Part shown: in pieces, positions 28,223 to 36,700 of the stretch | Layout: every line of letters starts with the position of its first letter | Numbering within the stretch: position 1 is the first letter of the stretch | Source: Paenibacillus massiliensis 2301065 = DSM 16942 | GTDB taxonomy: Bacteria > Bacillota > Bacilli > Paenibacillales > Paenibacillaceae | Assembly (NCBI RefSeq): GCF_000377505.1 | Contig: NZ_KB898201.1 | Coordinates: forward strand, 1-64,000 | Direction: 5' to 3' | DNA length: 64,000 bases | Notes under the pieces: model-generated | The model's input: the letters and a program-made list of their open reading frames with translations, nothing else | What the model was told of the DNA's origin: nothing | The model's database searches: none | Translations under genes and position numbers: made by a program

Positions 28223-29178
28223 TACAGCATCCTCCCTGCACCGCAGGTTTCTCTCAACCCATTAAGCAATTCCTCGTTGAACTTTAATATTTGGTGACAT
28301 GCTCCCTGAATTCGCTCTCTGTTCAATTTACGAGAAAATAATGCTTTATTAAACAGGAACATGATGACCCTTGCTTCATCGCTGGCCTTCATCAGCAGAT
28401 CGATTTCTCTTTGTCCGTCACAGCCCAACGCCCGCAGTGCTAGAAGGAAGCAGAAGCGAGAGCCAGCCAGCAGACCGAATGCATGCCCATAACAGGCCAA
28501 ATCCTGCTCTGAGTGCAACATTTCCGCCCAACTAGCCTCTGTCATTTCAGTCAACCCATAAAACAATTCATAGTTATCCTCATAAGAGATTAACGCCTGC
28601 TGCAGCCGGTCCATAAAGTAAGCGCGTTCCCATGATACGCCTTCAGATTCCTCCCATTCAAAATAGCTGATGCTATCCTGCTGCAAGGCCTCGAATGCAC
28701 ACTGCAGAATCGACTCTGGGCAAGTCTGTTCCTTAATATGGGCTCCTACATTATCGATGACATGAAATATCAGACTTTCGTCTGCATGATACTCATAGCC
28801 TGTCAGCATGTGGCTGTGATGCAGGTGCTCCTTTTGGAATTGCAGTGAATAGGGCAAATAGTATTCATCCACAAACAGAAATACTTCCTTGCCTTGTTCC
28901 AGTAGCTCTAAGATCGGCTGGCGCAGGTGGGTATAACTTGTGCCCTGCAGCAATTTCACATGTATACCAAGCCGGGGCAACTCTCCCAGGAGCATTTCGT
29001 TCGTATAATGGAAGCGGGATTGTCGCTTGACAATGCTGCCATCATAGATTCGGCTTATCGACTCCAATGCAGTGCAATAGACTGCATCTATCGGTTGCTT
29101 GATCTTGATCCTGCTCTTGAAATAGTACATGAGCAATGTCTGGTGGCAGGCTAAATACAACTCTTCAGTGGGATGCAT
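28222..29178 (-). CDS. BtrH-like papain-fold acyltransferase candidate (first copy)
   Basis: A 318-residue protein. Of the three related proteins it matches the BtrH pattern best: early Cys in YLACHQTLLMYYF (Cys11), then VFLFVDEYYLPYS near 100-112, and HLHHSHMLTGYEYHADESLI with a following FHVIDN that supplies His and Asp. In BtrH, the acyl chain on an ACP is passed to an amino group of an aminoglycoside. Here the acceptor may be an amine of the peptide, such as an ornithine side chain (inference). Its ATG has GGAGGTG upstream and overlaps the FkbH-like stop by 14 bases. The coupling FkbH-like, BtrH-like, BtrH-like suggests that the acyl group handled by FkbH is what these enzymes move. Confidence 0.68.
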   Translation of the reverse strand: MHPTEELYLACHQTLLMYYFKSRIKIKQPIDAVYCTALESISRIYDGSIVKRQSRFHYTNEMLLGELPRLGIHVKLLQGTSYTHLRQPILELLEQGKEVFLFVDEYYLPYSLQFQKEHLHHSHMLTGYEYHADESLIFHVIDNVGAHIKEQTCPESILQCAFEALQQDSISYFEWEESEGVSWERAYFMDRLQQALISYEDNYELFYGLTEMTEASWAEMLHSEQDLACYGHAFGLLAGSRFCFLLALRALGCDGQREIDLLMKASDEARVIMFLFNKALFSRKLNRERIQGACHQILKFNEELLNGLRETCGAGRML

Positions 29179-30967
29179 GCAAATTCACCTCCGCCTGATC
29201 CTTGTCGTACCGCTCTTCCACAAATCTGGCCGGGAACAACTTATGCTCATCAAGCTCTTCTGGATTACACCGATATAGCGTCTGCCTGGCATGCTGTGCG
29301 ACTAGTTCGAAGCCATGATCCGGATAGAACGACGCAGTCTGCTCATTTTTTTTCGATGGCACTCGAACAGCATATAGACATGTGACTCCCTTACGGCGAA
29401 CTCGTGCAAGGACATGAAGAAGAAGCGTATCCTCCAGTGTGCGTCCCAGCGCACGACAGGATAATAGGAACAGCTCGATCCACCCCTCTTGATTAACATA
29501 TCGAACCATAGCAACTCCGATAAGCCCCATATCTCCGAAGCGGTCTGATGCATTCATCCCGAGCACCTCAAAATCCTCATTTTGACTGAAGCACCGAATA
29601 TCATCCTCCGTATATCGGACAGCTGCTAGGTTGAATTGATTGGTCTTCTGCGTAAGCTGCGCAATTCTGGGTATCGTCATCGTATCAGCCTCTATGAAAC
29701 TCGCCCTAAGCTGCAGGCTTCGTAAATATTCCTCCAGACTGTCTGGTGCATACTCTTCCCTGAATTGACGCCGATCTTGCTCCTGCTGATACATTCTAGT
29801 ACGGGATGAATCTTCAGCAGTCTGCTGTCTTACGAGTAGTTCTGGCATGTCCAGCAACAAACTGCGGTAACGATCTGGATGCATCCTGGGCAGCAGCACG
29901 GTCCGCACCTGCGGCAATGCCTGTCTGATCCGCTCGATTTCAAATTCACTGTCATCCATAAAGATCATTTGATCAAGTGTAATATTCAGCTCAACAGACA
30001 ATTGCCTGATGTTGTCAGCCTTGTCTTCCCAATTCACGGCATAAGCTGCAATGTGTTGCTCTCGCAGGAGCATATACGGATGGTGCCGCACAGTATCCAG
30101 CACATCCTCTAGATTGTTTTTGCTACACAATGCAAGTACCATTCCTCTTTCATGACAGCGAAGTAACTCCGATTGAAATTCAAAATATGAGGAGCCCGGG
30201 TGAGTAGGCGCCAATCGGATTCCGTCCATTCCCTCCTCTCCAACGGTGCCTCCCCATAGCACTCCATCACAATCCAACACAATACATTTGCGATCAATGC
30301 CGTAAAGAGCTGTTATCTGAGCAGCTATCTGTCTGGCAACGACAGAGCTGCCCAGTCTGCTGTAAGGATTTTTCGTCCAATGCCATAGACGGTTATCATA
30401 TAATTGCATAGTTCCGTATTTCAACAACAACGGATTCACATCTATGATGAAAAGATTATGTATTTTGCTTATTTGCTGCTCGATCGCCTGATTCAGCTCA
30501 TTGACGGACTGTTTGGAGTGGCTGCTGCCGCGTGAAGCATGAAATACCTCCTCCAGTGCTTCTAGCTGTTCCAGAGCACAATACACGATAATCGCCGGGG
30601 TAGAGCGTCGGATGCCCTGAAGCAATGAAATCAGTAAGCTTCTCGTATGATCTTGCTGCAGTGGTTCAGTCGGGTGGGAAGGGTTCAAAAAAGGGCGGGT
30701 ATGCGGGACAACGATGACATAATCGATAGGTTCAGGAATGGGAGCTGCTTCATGGGATGTGAGAGCATACAAGGTTTCATCTATCGATAGATGCTTTAAC
30801 TCAGCCCGAATGTTCTCCTGAAGAAGGTAATACCGTAGATAGGTGTCCAGAATAGGATTGGTGGTAATATTGCTAATTAAGGCTATTCGAATAGTACATT
30901 GCTCGCCATTGTCTGCCGCCAAGCTGCTGAGGGCAGCTACAAAATCATCCCCCGTCTCCAACGACAT
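29165..30967 (-). CDS. FkbH-like HAD-superfamily protein with N-terminal SGNH-like and C-terminal GNAT regions
   Basis: A 600-residue protein of the FkbH/HAD-IIIC group. Residues 1-220 resemble the SGNH-like N-terminal part. The HAD core starts at IVLDCDGVLWGGTVGEEG near 230, then LALCSKNNLEDV, NWEDKADNIRQL and IFMDDSEFEIERIR. The C-terminal third has the GNAT-like part (LTQKTNQFNLA, DRFGDMGLIGVAMV, LSCRALGRTLED). FkbH proteins are known to take a three-carbon glyceryl unit from 1,3-bisphosphoglycerate, dephosphorylate it and place it on an ACP. The free ACP and this gene are in one cluster, so a glyceryl-ACP or similar hydroxy-acyl-ACP is a reasonable guess. It starts behind AAAGGAGG, which overlaps the end of the preceding gene. 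Confidence 0.88.
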   Translation of the reverse strand: MSLETGDDFVAALSSLAADNGEQCTIRIALISNITTNPILDTYLRYYLLQENIRAELKHLSIDETLYALTSHEAAPIPEPIDYVIVVPHTRPFLNPSHPTEPLQQDHTRSLLISLLQGIRRSTPAIIVYCALEQLEALEEVFHASRGSSHSKQSVNELNQAIEQQISKIHNLFIIDVNPLLLKYGTMQLYDNRLWHWTKNPYSRLGSSVVARQIAAQITALYGIDRKCIVLDCDGVLWGGTVGEEGMDGIRLAPTHPGSSYFEFQSELLRCHERGMVLALCSKNNLEDVLDTVRHHPYMLLREQHIAAYAVNWEDKADNIRQLSVELNITLDQMIFMDDSEFEIERIRQALPQVRTVLLPRMHPDRYRSLLLDMPELLVRQQTAEDSSRTRMYQQEQDRRQFREEYAPDSLEEYLRSLQLRASFIEADTMTIPRIAQLTQKTNQFNLAAVRYTEDDIRCFSQNEDFEVLGMNASDRFGDMGLIGVAMVRYVNQEGWIELFLLSCRALGRTLEDTLLLHVLARVRRKGVTCLYAVRVPSKKNEQTASFYPDHGFELVAQHARQTLYRCNPEELDEHKLFPARFVEERYDKDQAEVNLHASH

Positions 30968-30970
30968 GGA

Positions 30971-31540
30971 CTATACCTCCTTTGTACTGGTACTATCAAC
31001 TTCAATGGTGAGCGAGAAAATATGCATGCACGGATTGTCCCCAAGCAAAATGGAGTTGATTTCGACGGATCGGGCTAGAGGCAACGATGTATACCACAGT
31101 TTCGGCTGGATACGTTCATTAATATTTGTGCGAGTGTGCAAATAAGGGGCCTGAATAATGCATTCATTATTCCTGACAGAATGTGACGACGAAAAGCAGC
31201 CCAGCTCAAGCAATTCACTATGTACATGTCTCCGCTCGAATTCAAACTGAATCGGTTCGCACATGTCCGTCTCGCTGGATGTGCCGATCACATGTAGCTG
31301 CAATGCTCGCATACGTGGAAGTTCCAATCGTTGACCGGACAGTTCTATATTATCCAGCATCTCTTGCTTCATCATGATGAAGGGAATCGAATCGTATTGG
31401 AAAGGTTGGTCAAAGGGCAAATATGACTCCGGGATTGAGGACCCCACAACAGTCAAGCCTCCAATTCCCTTCTGCTCGGGAGTTGTGCAGGCTTTATGAT
31501 TCAACATACTGGATAAGTCAAGACAGTGAAAGCTGCGCAT
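30971..31540 (-). CDS. Protein of unknown function, beta-rich
   Basis: About 189 residues, ATG at 31540 with GGAGG eight bases upstream (a TTG one codon earlier is possible). I do not recognise the family. The sequence alternates short hydrophobic and polar stretches (GGLTVVGSSIPESYL, RMRALQLHVIGTSS, HIFSLTIEV) with few helices, which suggests a beta-sandwich; the closing LLGDNPCMHIFSLTIEV is reminiscent of carbohydrate-binding jelly rolls, but that is weak. No signal peptide or membrane segment. It is the first gene after the intrinsic terminator, and its last codons contain the ribosome site of the FkbH-like gene, so the two are tightly coupled. A role in the FkbH/ACP acyl pathway is plausible only from position. 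Confidence 0.8.
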   Translation of the reverse strand: MRSFHCLDLSSMLNHKACTTPEQKGIGGLTVVGSSIPESYLPFDQPFQYDSIPFIMMKQEMLDNIELSGQRLELPRMRALQLHVIGTSSETDMCEPIQFEFERRHVHSELLELGCFSSSHSVRNNECIIQAPYLHTRTNINERIQPKLWYTSLPLARSVEINSILLGDNPCMHIFSLTIEVDSTSTKEV

Positions 31541-31572
31541 CAATGTGTCCTCCAGTTAACATAATCATACCG

Positions 31573-31631
31573 AAAAATACAGGAGAACCGGAATTGAATA
31601 GCGAGTTTTGTCTATCAAGCCCGATTCTCCC
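31573..31631 (-). terminator. Intrinsic terminator or attenuator after the short-peptide gene
   Basis: On the minus-strand RNA, GGAGAAUCGG pairs with CCGGUUCUCC (ten pairs, one U-G). An inner stem UUGAUAG/CUAUUCAA extends it, and UGUAUUUUU follows directly. It sits 48 bases after the stop of the 37-residue peptide and 33 bases before the next start. Downstream genes have no separate promoter that I can see, so partial read-through is likely. Confidence 0.75.
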
Positions 31632-31678
31632 TACTACTATTAGGCTGCAGATTTTGAATCTGGTGTTAACTCTCTTGC

Positions 31679-31792
31679 TGACGAAAGAAACTGATAAGCT
31701 GTCTGCTTCACTTCGGAACTAACTTTGGTAATAAAGCATTTGAATTGCTCGCTCTCCAGAGCGATAGCTTCAAGCACTTGAATCTTCTTCAT
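31679..31792 (-). CDS. Short 37-residue peptide with optimal ribosome site; unknown
   Basis: A 37-codon frame (ATG at 31792, TAG at 31679-31681). It begins MKKIQVLEAIALESE, has one Cys near the middle (QFKCFITK) and ends TAYQFLS. It is missed by size cut-offs but has an ideal ribosome site (AAGGAGGTGAG, seven-base spacing), the strongest in this part of the cluster. It follows the free ACP gene by 39 bases and is closed by an intrinsic terminator. The sequence is charged and amphipathic, likely helical, with no signal peptide. Possibilities: a precursor or carrier peptide acted on by the radical SAM and BtrH-like enzymes, a small partner of the ACP, or a regulatory peptide. I recognise no family. 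The gene call rests on the ribosome site and context rather than on homology. Confidence 0.6.
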
Positions 31793-31795
31793 GGT

Positions 31796-31806
31796 CTCAC
31801 CTCCTT
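31796..31806 (-). promoter_or_regulatory. Near-perfect ribosome binding site of the short-peptide gene
   Basis: AAGGAGGTGAG, with seven bases between GGAGG and the ATG at 31792. It matches the 16S rRNA tail over almost its full length, so the 37-residue peptide should be translated strongly. Confidence 0.75.
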
Positions 31807-31831
31807 TCCAGACAACATTTTGTTAGCTGTA

Positions 31832-32098
31832 TTAAGGAAATGAATGCATGCGTTCGGCAACCAACTCCGTAATGCGAGCTAGCGTGCGAAATTTCTCAAG
31901 GTCGTAGTCCTCGTCCATGAATTCCATGTGAAAAGCCTCTTCCAGTGCCACGATCAGTTGGATACCCTGTATGGAGTCCAAGCCCTTGTCAAACAGGTTA
32001 TCCTCCAACCGAATATCGTCCTGCTCCGCCAGACGTAATAGCGAGCATTTCAGTATCAGTCGCTTGATCTGCAGGGCTAAGTCATCCTTATCGATAAT
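31832..32098 (-). CDS. Freestanding acyl carrier protein with a non-standard start codon
   Basis: The 88-residue frame contains a clear carrier site, DNLFDKGLDSIQ (Ser42), preceded by helix I (DLALQIKRLILKCSLLRL) and followed by an acidic helix and EKFRTLARITELVAERM, ending in TAA at 31832. Upstream, the frame reaches a TGA about 36 bases before the chosen start without any ATG, GTG or TTG. The best start is ATT at 32098 (or ATC at 32095), just after AGGGTAGGTGG. Rare ATT starts are known (infC), where they allow autoregulation; a base error or indel is the alternative. It is the first gene after the promoter at 32178-32206 and the upstream partner of the 37-residue peptide. The FkbH-like protein encoded downstream is a natural loader. 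Confidence 0.8.
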   Translation of the reverse strand: MIDKDDLALQIKRLILKCSLLRLAEQDDIRLEDNLFDKGLDSIQGIQLIVALEEAFHMEFMDEDYDLEKFRTLARITELVAERMHSFP

Positions 32099-32444
32099 AG
32101 ACCACCTACCCTTCCGCCAAAAAAGTTCACATCATGTGCTAGATATTGTATATAGTTTCCAATTCTGCTTGTTCGATAGTATACACCCACCTTTATTATT
32201 TGTAAATAGATTACATTTATTTAAAATACTACTTAAAATTAATGGTATTTACATAATGAAATGAACTGCCTCTTGCTCCCTACCTATCTAGAACTTTTAT
32301 CCGAAGGGAGCTTTCGCTGCTTGACTTGTTCCGCGCTTACAACACTCCAATGGAAAGTGCTATAAATGCTTCTGTTGCAAAAGAATATTGAATTATTTGT
32401 TTACAGCAAAAGCCACCATAATGACCACTTCTGCGACCAGACTC
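32099..32444. other. Intergenic region carrying the island promoter
   Basis: This 346-base gap lies between the MFS exporter stop and the ACP. It is AT-rich in its middle part (32205-32260), just upstream of the promoter, like an UP element. An inverted repeat GCTCCCT/AGGGAGC (32275-32281 and 32305-32311) has a 23-base loop and no U-run; it is too weak to call a terminator but could bind a regulator. No gene is evident. Confidence 0.6.
32178..32206 (-). promoter_or_regulatory. Sigma-A-type promoter for the ACP/peptide unit
   Basis: TTTACA (5 of 6 to the -35 consensus), 17-base spacer, TATACT (5 of 6 to the -10 consensus), on the minus strand. An AT-rich stretch lies upstream. The leader from the expected start to the ACP is about 70 bases. 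It is the only promoter in the window that I trust. Confidence 0.75.
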
Positions 32445-33707
32445 TTATTTGTTCTCACTAGTAGCAGCTACAGCGGTCACTCTTTTCTCTGCTTCAGCAG
32501 GAATTTCAAATTGTCGTACTGCCTTGATGGAGAGCAGTAGAATACCACATAGTAAGGTAATCACTGCACTAATCATGAATACTTCATTCAATTCAAAATG
32601 AAGTGTCAATAAGCCGCCAATCAGAGCACCCATTGGAAGAGCAGCACTGGAAAGTGTGTTGACAAATGCCATTACCCTCCCTAGTAGAGGAAGAGGCGTA
32701 ATAATCTGTACGAAGGATATCTGTAATACGTTAATGACACCGGCTGACAGGCCAAGCAGCAGAATAGCTATTAATTTGAACAACATCCCTGTTAGTATCG
32801 AAAAAAGAAAGATGGCAATCCCCATGAATATCCAGGATATAGATATTGTAAGACCATTCTTTCGCAGCATCCCTGTTAAAAAGGAGCCTAAGAATATCCC
32901 CACAAAATACACAATGTACAGCAGGCTGTAATACATAGGTGAATTATAGGATACTGCAATCGATGGCAAGGCAATGATCAGAATAGCCATTGAAAAATTC
33001 GTCATTGCAAAAAACGGAAGCATAATTCTCAGCATGGTATGGTTTTTGACAAAATTATACCCCTCTTTAAGCTCTGACCAATATGGCTTGAAGTTCCAGC
33101 GCCCTCGCTTACCAGCATTGAATTCACTCTGTATTTGCCGCTCACGATTCAGATTCAAATACACTAGGCCTGCAAAGATTAATAATCCACTTGCCAAATA
33201 AAAAGTGTTTTTCATACCAAGCACAATGATCAGAGATGCACCTGCAAGATATCCTGCAATATTGATAATCTGGTCTGAAGACGTAATTAATGAATTCGCC
33301 TTGACTATCAAATCTGATGATGGTAGCAACTCCGGTAGCATTTTGGAATTGGCCGGGTAGAATAGCATGGAGAAGCACGAAGCTATAAAAACAACCACCA
33401 GAATGCCGATTAGGTTCGTTCCTTGATCCTGAATAAACCATGGCACCAGAACAATTAGAATGGCTTGTACAAATAAAGATATACTGGCTAGTAACGAGGC
33501 CTTGTAACGGTCAACGAGCGGCCCCACCAGAAAGCTGAATATTGCTGCAGTTGATACTGCTGTGTACGTAAAGCTGGTAAAGGCAACAGATGCTGTTGAT
33601 GCCTGCACGCAGTAAAGAAGTGCAATGGAATAGATGCTATCTGCTACATTGGCCGAAGTTCTGGAAGTAAAAAAACGTAAGAAGCGCATGTCTCTAAACA
33701 AACTCAC
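32445..33707 (-). CDS. MFS transporter (efflux type)
   Basis: About 420 residues with some twelve hydrophobic segments and a short cytoplasmic tail, in the style of MefA-like drug exporters: FTYTAVSTAAIFSFLVGPLVDRYKAS in the N-terminal half, FAMTNFSMAILIIALPSIAVS and SAALPMGALIGGLLTLHF in the C-terminal half. I prefer the GTG start at 33707 (VSLFRDMRFLRFFTS): AGAAGGAG precedes it by eight bases and it overlaps the NRPS stop as GTGA. The longer frame to 33737 lies inside the NRPS gene. Likely role: self-resistance or export of a product or intermediate. With the ABC fusion at 14041-17166 this gives two exporters in one cluster. No clear terminator follows. Confidence 0.9.
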   Translation of the reverse strand: MSLFRDMRFLRFFTSRTSANVADSIYSIALLYCVQASTASVAFTSFTYTAVSTAAIFSFLVGPLVDRYKASLLASISLFVQAILIVLVPWFIQDQGTNLIGILVVVFIASCFSMLFYPANSKMLPELLPSSDLIVKANSLITSSDQIINIAGYLAGASLIIVLGMKNTFYLASGLLIFAGLVYLNLNRERQIQSEFNAGKRGRWNFKPYWSELKEGYNFVKNHTMLRIMLPFFAMTNFSMAILIIALPSIAVSYNSPMYYSLLYIVYFVGIFLGSFLTGMLRKNGLTISISWIFMGIAIFLFSILTGMLFKLIAILLLGLSAGVINVLQISFVQIITPLPLLGRVMAFVNTLSSAALPMGALIGGLLTLHFELNEVFMISAVITLLCGILLLSIKAVRQFEIPAEAEKRVTAVAATSENK

Positions 33708-36700
33708 ATATTCATCTCCTTCTTGTTGGCCATCCATAGCGATAGCACCTTCTCCTTATGCTTCTCAAACATGTCGGTAAGATCTACCTTCGGCTCTGTG
33801 TAGGGCAGAGTCAAATCGATATGCAGTCGATTGTCACTCGATCGCACCTCGAAGTAGATAACGTCCGCTGCACTCTCTTTTCCATCTAGTACAACAAGAT
33901 CGTGCAAGTATTCGCCTAACTCCACCTCTTCAGTAATATCACCAAGGTAGTTGAACACAATAGGCAATTGCTTAAGACCCATCTTCAGCAAGCTGCTGGA
34001 CTCTGGATAGATGGCAACCATCTCTTCATTCATAATCAGGTTGAAAAAGTTGACGTGATGATGAATTACAGTGTCTAGCATTCCCTGCAAGTGCTGCACT
34101 CGCTGATCCGGACTCTCCTCAACCAGCAGCAGCGGTATATGGTCAATACACTCGCCAAACGTACCAAAATAGCTGTAGGAGCCATACTGCCTTCCGAAGT
34201 GAGTAAGCCATAGCGGAACTTGCTTCAATCCAAAGTAATCGCTAAAAAAGGCATACGCTAATTGCAATGAGACATCCAATGGGCTGATCTTCTCTTCCTT
34301 GTTCGGCAAGCAATCGAATTCCCAATGGTACGAGCTACCTGAGGAGCCCAGAATGGCTCGGTCTGGCATGTTTTTTCGGACATGATTGTCTGCAAACTCC
34401 CTCAATCTAAAGTTATCTACAAGCTCTATATCTGGCATATCAAGTGGCCCTTGCCGAACATGCTGTACATAATCCGGGTAGCTCCAGCTATAGGACTTAT
34501 GGTTGTCAAGCTCTTGAATGTCTTCAGATGATAGATTAGCCTCTGAACGAATCAATTGAACATATGCATCTAATAGCTGACTGCGCAAGATACCGCTGCT
34601 TGTCCCATCGAAGATCGTGTGGGAGCAGAGAAATACCAGCATATGTCTGTAGGTGCTCATACGAACGAGTACGAAGCTATATTGCAATCCTGTTCCCGTT
34701 GCATGTCTCGCTGAATACAGGGATGGCAACACCCTCGCAAGAAGCTTATGCTGAGAGGAGCTGGAGTAGCTTGATAAGTCCAGAAGAGGAACTGAGAGCT
34801 GTGACGGCGATTCTTTCAACTCCCATTTCCATTCTTCCTGCTCCTTGGTCAAGCAGCTTCTTAACAATTCGTGATTACTGATCAACTGTCGAATGGCGGC
34901 GTTCAAATGCTCCAACTGTAGGGCGTCCTCCATGATCATTGTCATTCCAGAGACCATTGGATGCATGGCATGGTACTCCTGAATTGGCGCTAGCTCATAA
35001 TAGCCGATGGTATAAGCATCATATAGTTGGTCTGACCATTGTCCGCACATCTCGATTAGCTCTCTCAACAATTCATTACTTTTTTCCTGCAGCGCCTTTT
35101 CGTGATCAAAGCTCTCCAATTCCGTCTCGTTACTGCTATCCTCGGCGGCACTGGTGAATCGGAATGTAGAATGATTTAACAGATCACTAGCGCCACCAAG
35201 CTCTTCTTCATTAGAAAGTGACCGTGTTGCTCCCAATCGACGAATCGTCTGCTGCTGAAGGAGATGATGAATTTCCGTTGATATCCCTGCTTCCTTCATA
35301 GCGGCAATCAACTGAATGGCCTTCAAGGAATGCCCCCCAAGGTCAAAGAATGAATCATCAATGCCCACTCTTTGTACATTGAGTACGGTTGTCCATATAT
35401 CCGCTAATTGATGTTCTAGTGGTGTCCGCGGCTCTGCATAGCCAGCACCTGAGACATCGATATTCTCAGGTAGAGGCAGGGATTTGGTATCAATTTTACC
35501 ATTCACAGTAAGCGGAAGTTTCTCTATGAATAGGAATCGATCTGGAATCAGGTAGCTTGGTAGATGCCCACCTAAGTAATCACGGAGTTCGCGTGTCGAT
35601 ATCAATTCATTGGTTGCAATATATGCACACAAAAGGCTGAAACCACTCGGATCACTTAGTACCCTGACAAAGACACCCTTTACCCCGTTATATTTCGCGA
35701 TTCTGTACTCAATTTCACCAGGCTCGACGCGATAGCCTCTAATCTTCACTTGTTGATCCATGCGGCCCTGGTACTCCAGGACACCGTCATCCCGCCAGCG
35801 TACCAAATCACCTGTACGGTACAATCGTTCTCCTGCTCGGAAGGGTGAAGAGATGAACTGCTTAGCCGTCAACTCAGGACGGTTCACATAGCCCCGGGCT
35901 ACACGACTTCCCCCGACCAAAAGCTCCCCCCATGCTCCAATCGGCTGCAGCTGCAAAGATTCATTTACTACATAAGCCGTGGAATGCTGTATGGGGCGAC
36001 CAATAGGAACATTGCCGAACTGCTGTCCCTGTAAAGTGTACATGGTGCTGAAGGTGGTGTTCTCGGTTGGTCCGTAGATATTACTAATTCGCAGCTCGGA
36101 ACTTGCTTGAATCGCTCTGTTCACATGTGTCACAGACATGACCTCTCCTCCGACCATTAGCTCCCGTAGACCTGTGAAAAGTGAGACATCCTGCTGTACC
36201 ATCTGGTTGAACAAAGCTGTAGTCATGAACATCGTATTGACGCCATTATCTCCGAGTATTTTTCCGAGTCGGCTTGCATCCAGCAGATCCTCCGCATCTG
36301 CCATCACCAATTGTCCACCATTCAGCAATGTACCCCACACCTCAAAAGTAGAAGCGTCAAACACCAGAGACCCTGTCTGTAGAATGCAAGTAGACTCGTC
36401 CAATTGCACATACTGTGTATCCGTTACGAGATTCAAGACGTTTCTATGCTCAACTAGTACTCCCTTCGGCTTTCCAGTAGAGCCTGATGTATAAATAATG
36501 TACAGCCCATTCTGGCCTGCTCCCGATATCTCTGGAGCTTGTCTGTTGCTACTATATACAAGCGGGTCCTGCAGATTCAGTGTACGCCCTTGAAACGGAA
36601 TTGCCTTGTTATGCTCCTGTGGTGCCAGAAGCAGCATGGCACCTGAATCTTCCAGCATGTAGAGGATTCGCTCTTCCGGATAATCCGGGTCAAGCGGAAC

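Noticed and set aside
32275..32311. Inverted repeat as terminator of the MFS transcript
   Set aside because: Seven pairs, a 23-base loop and no U-run.
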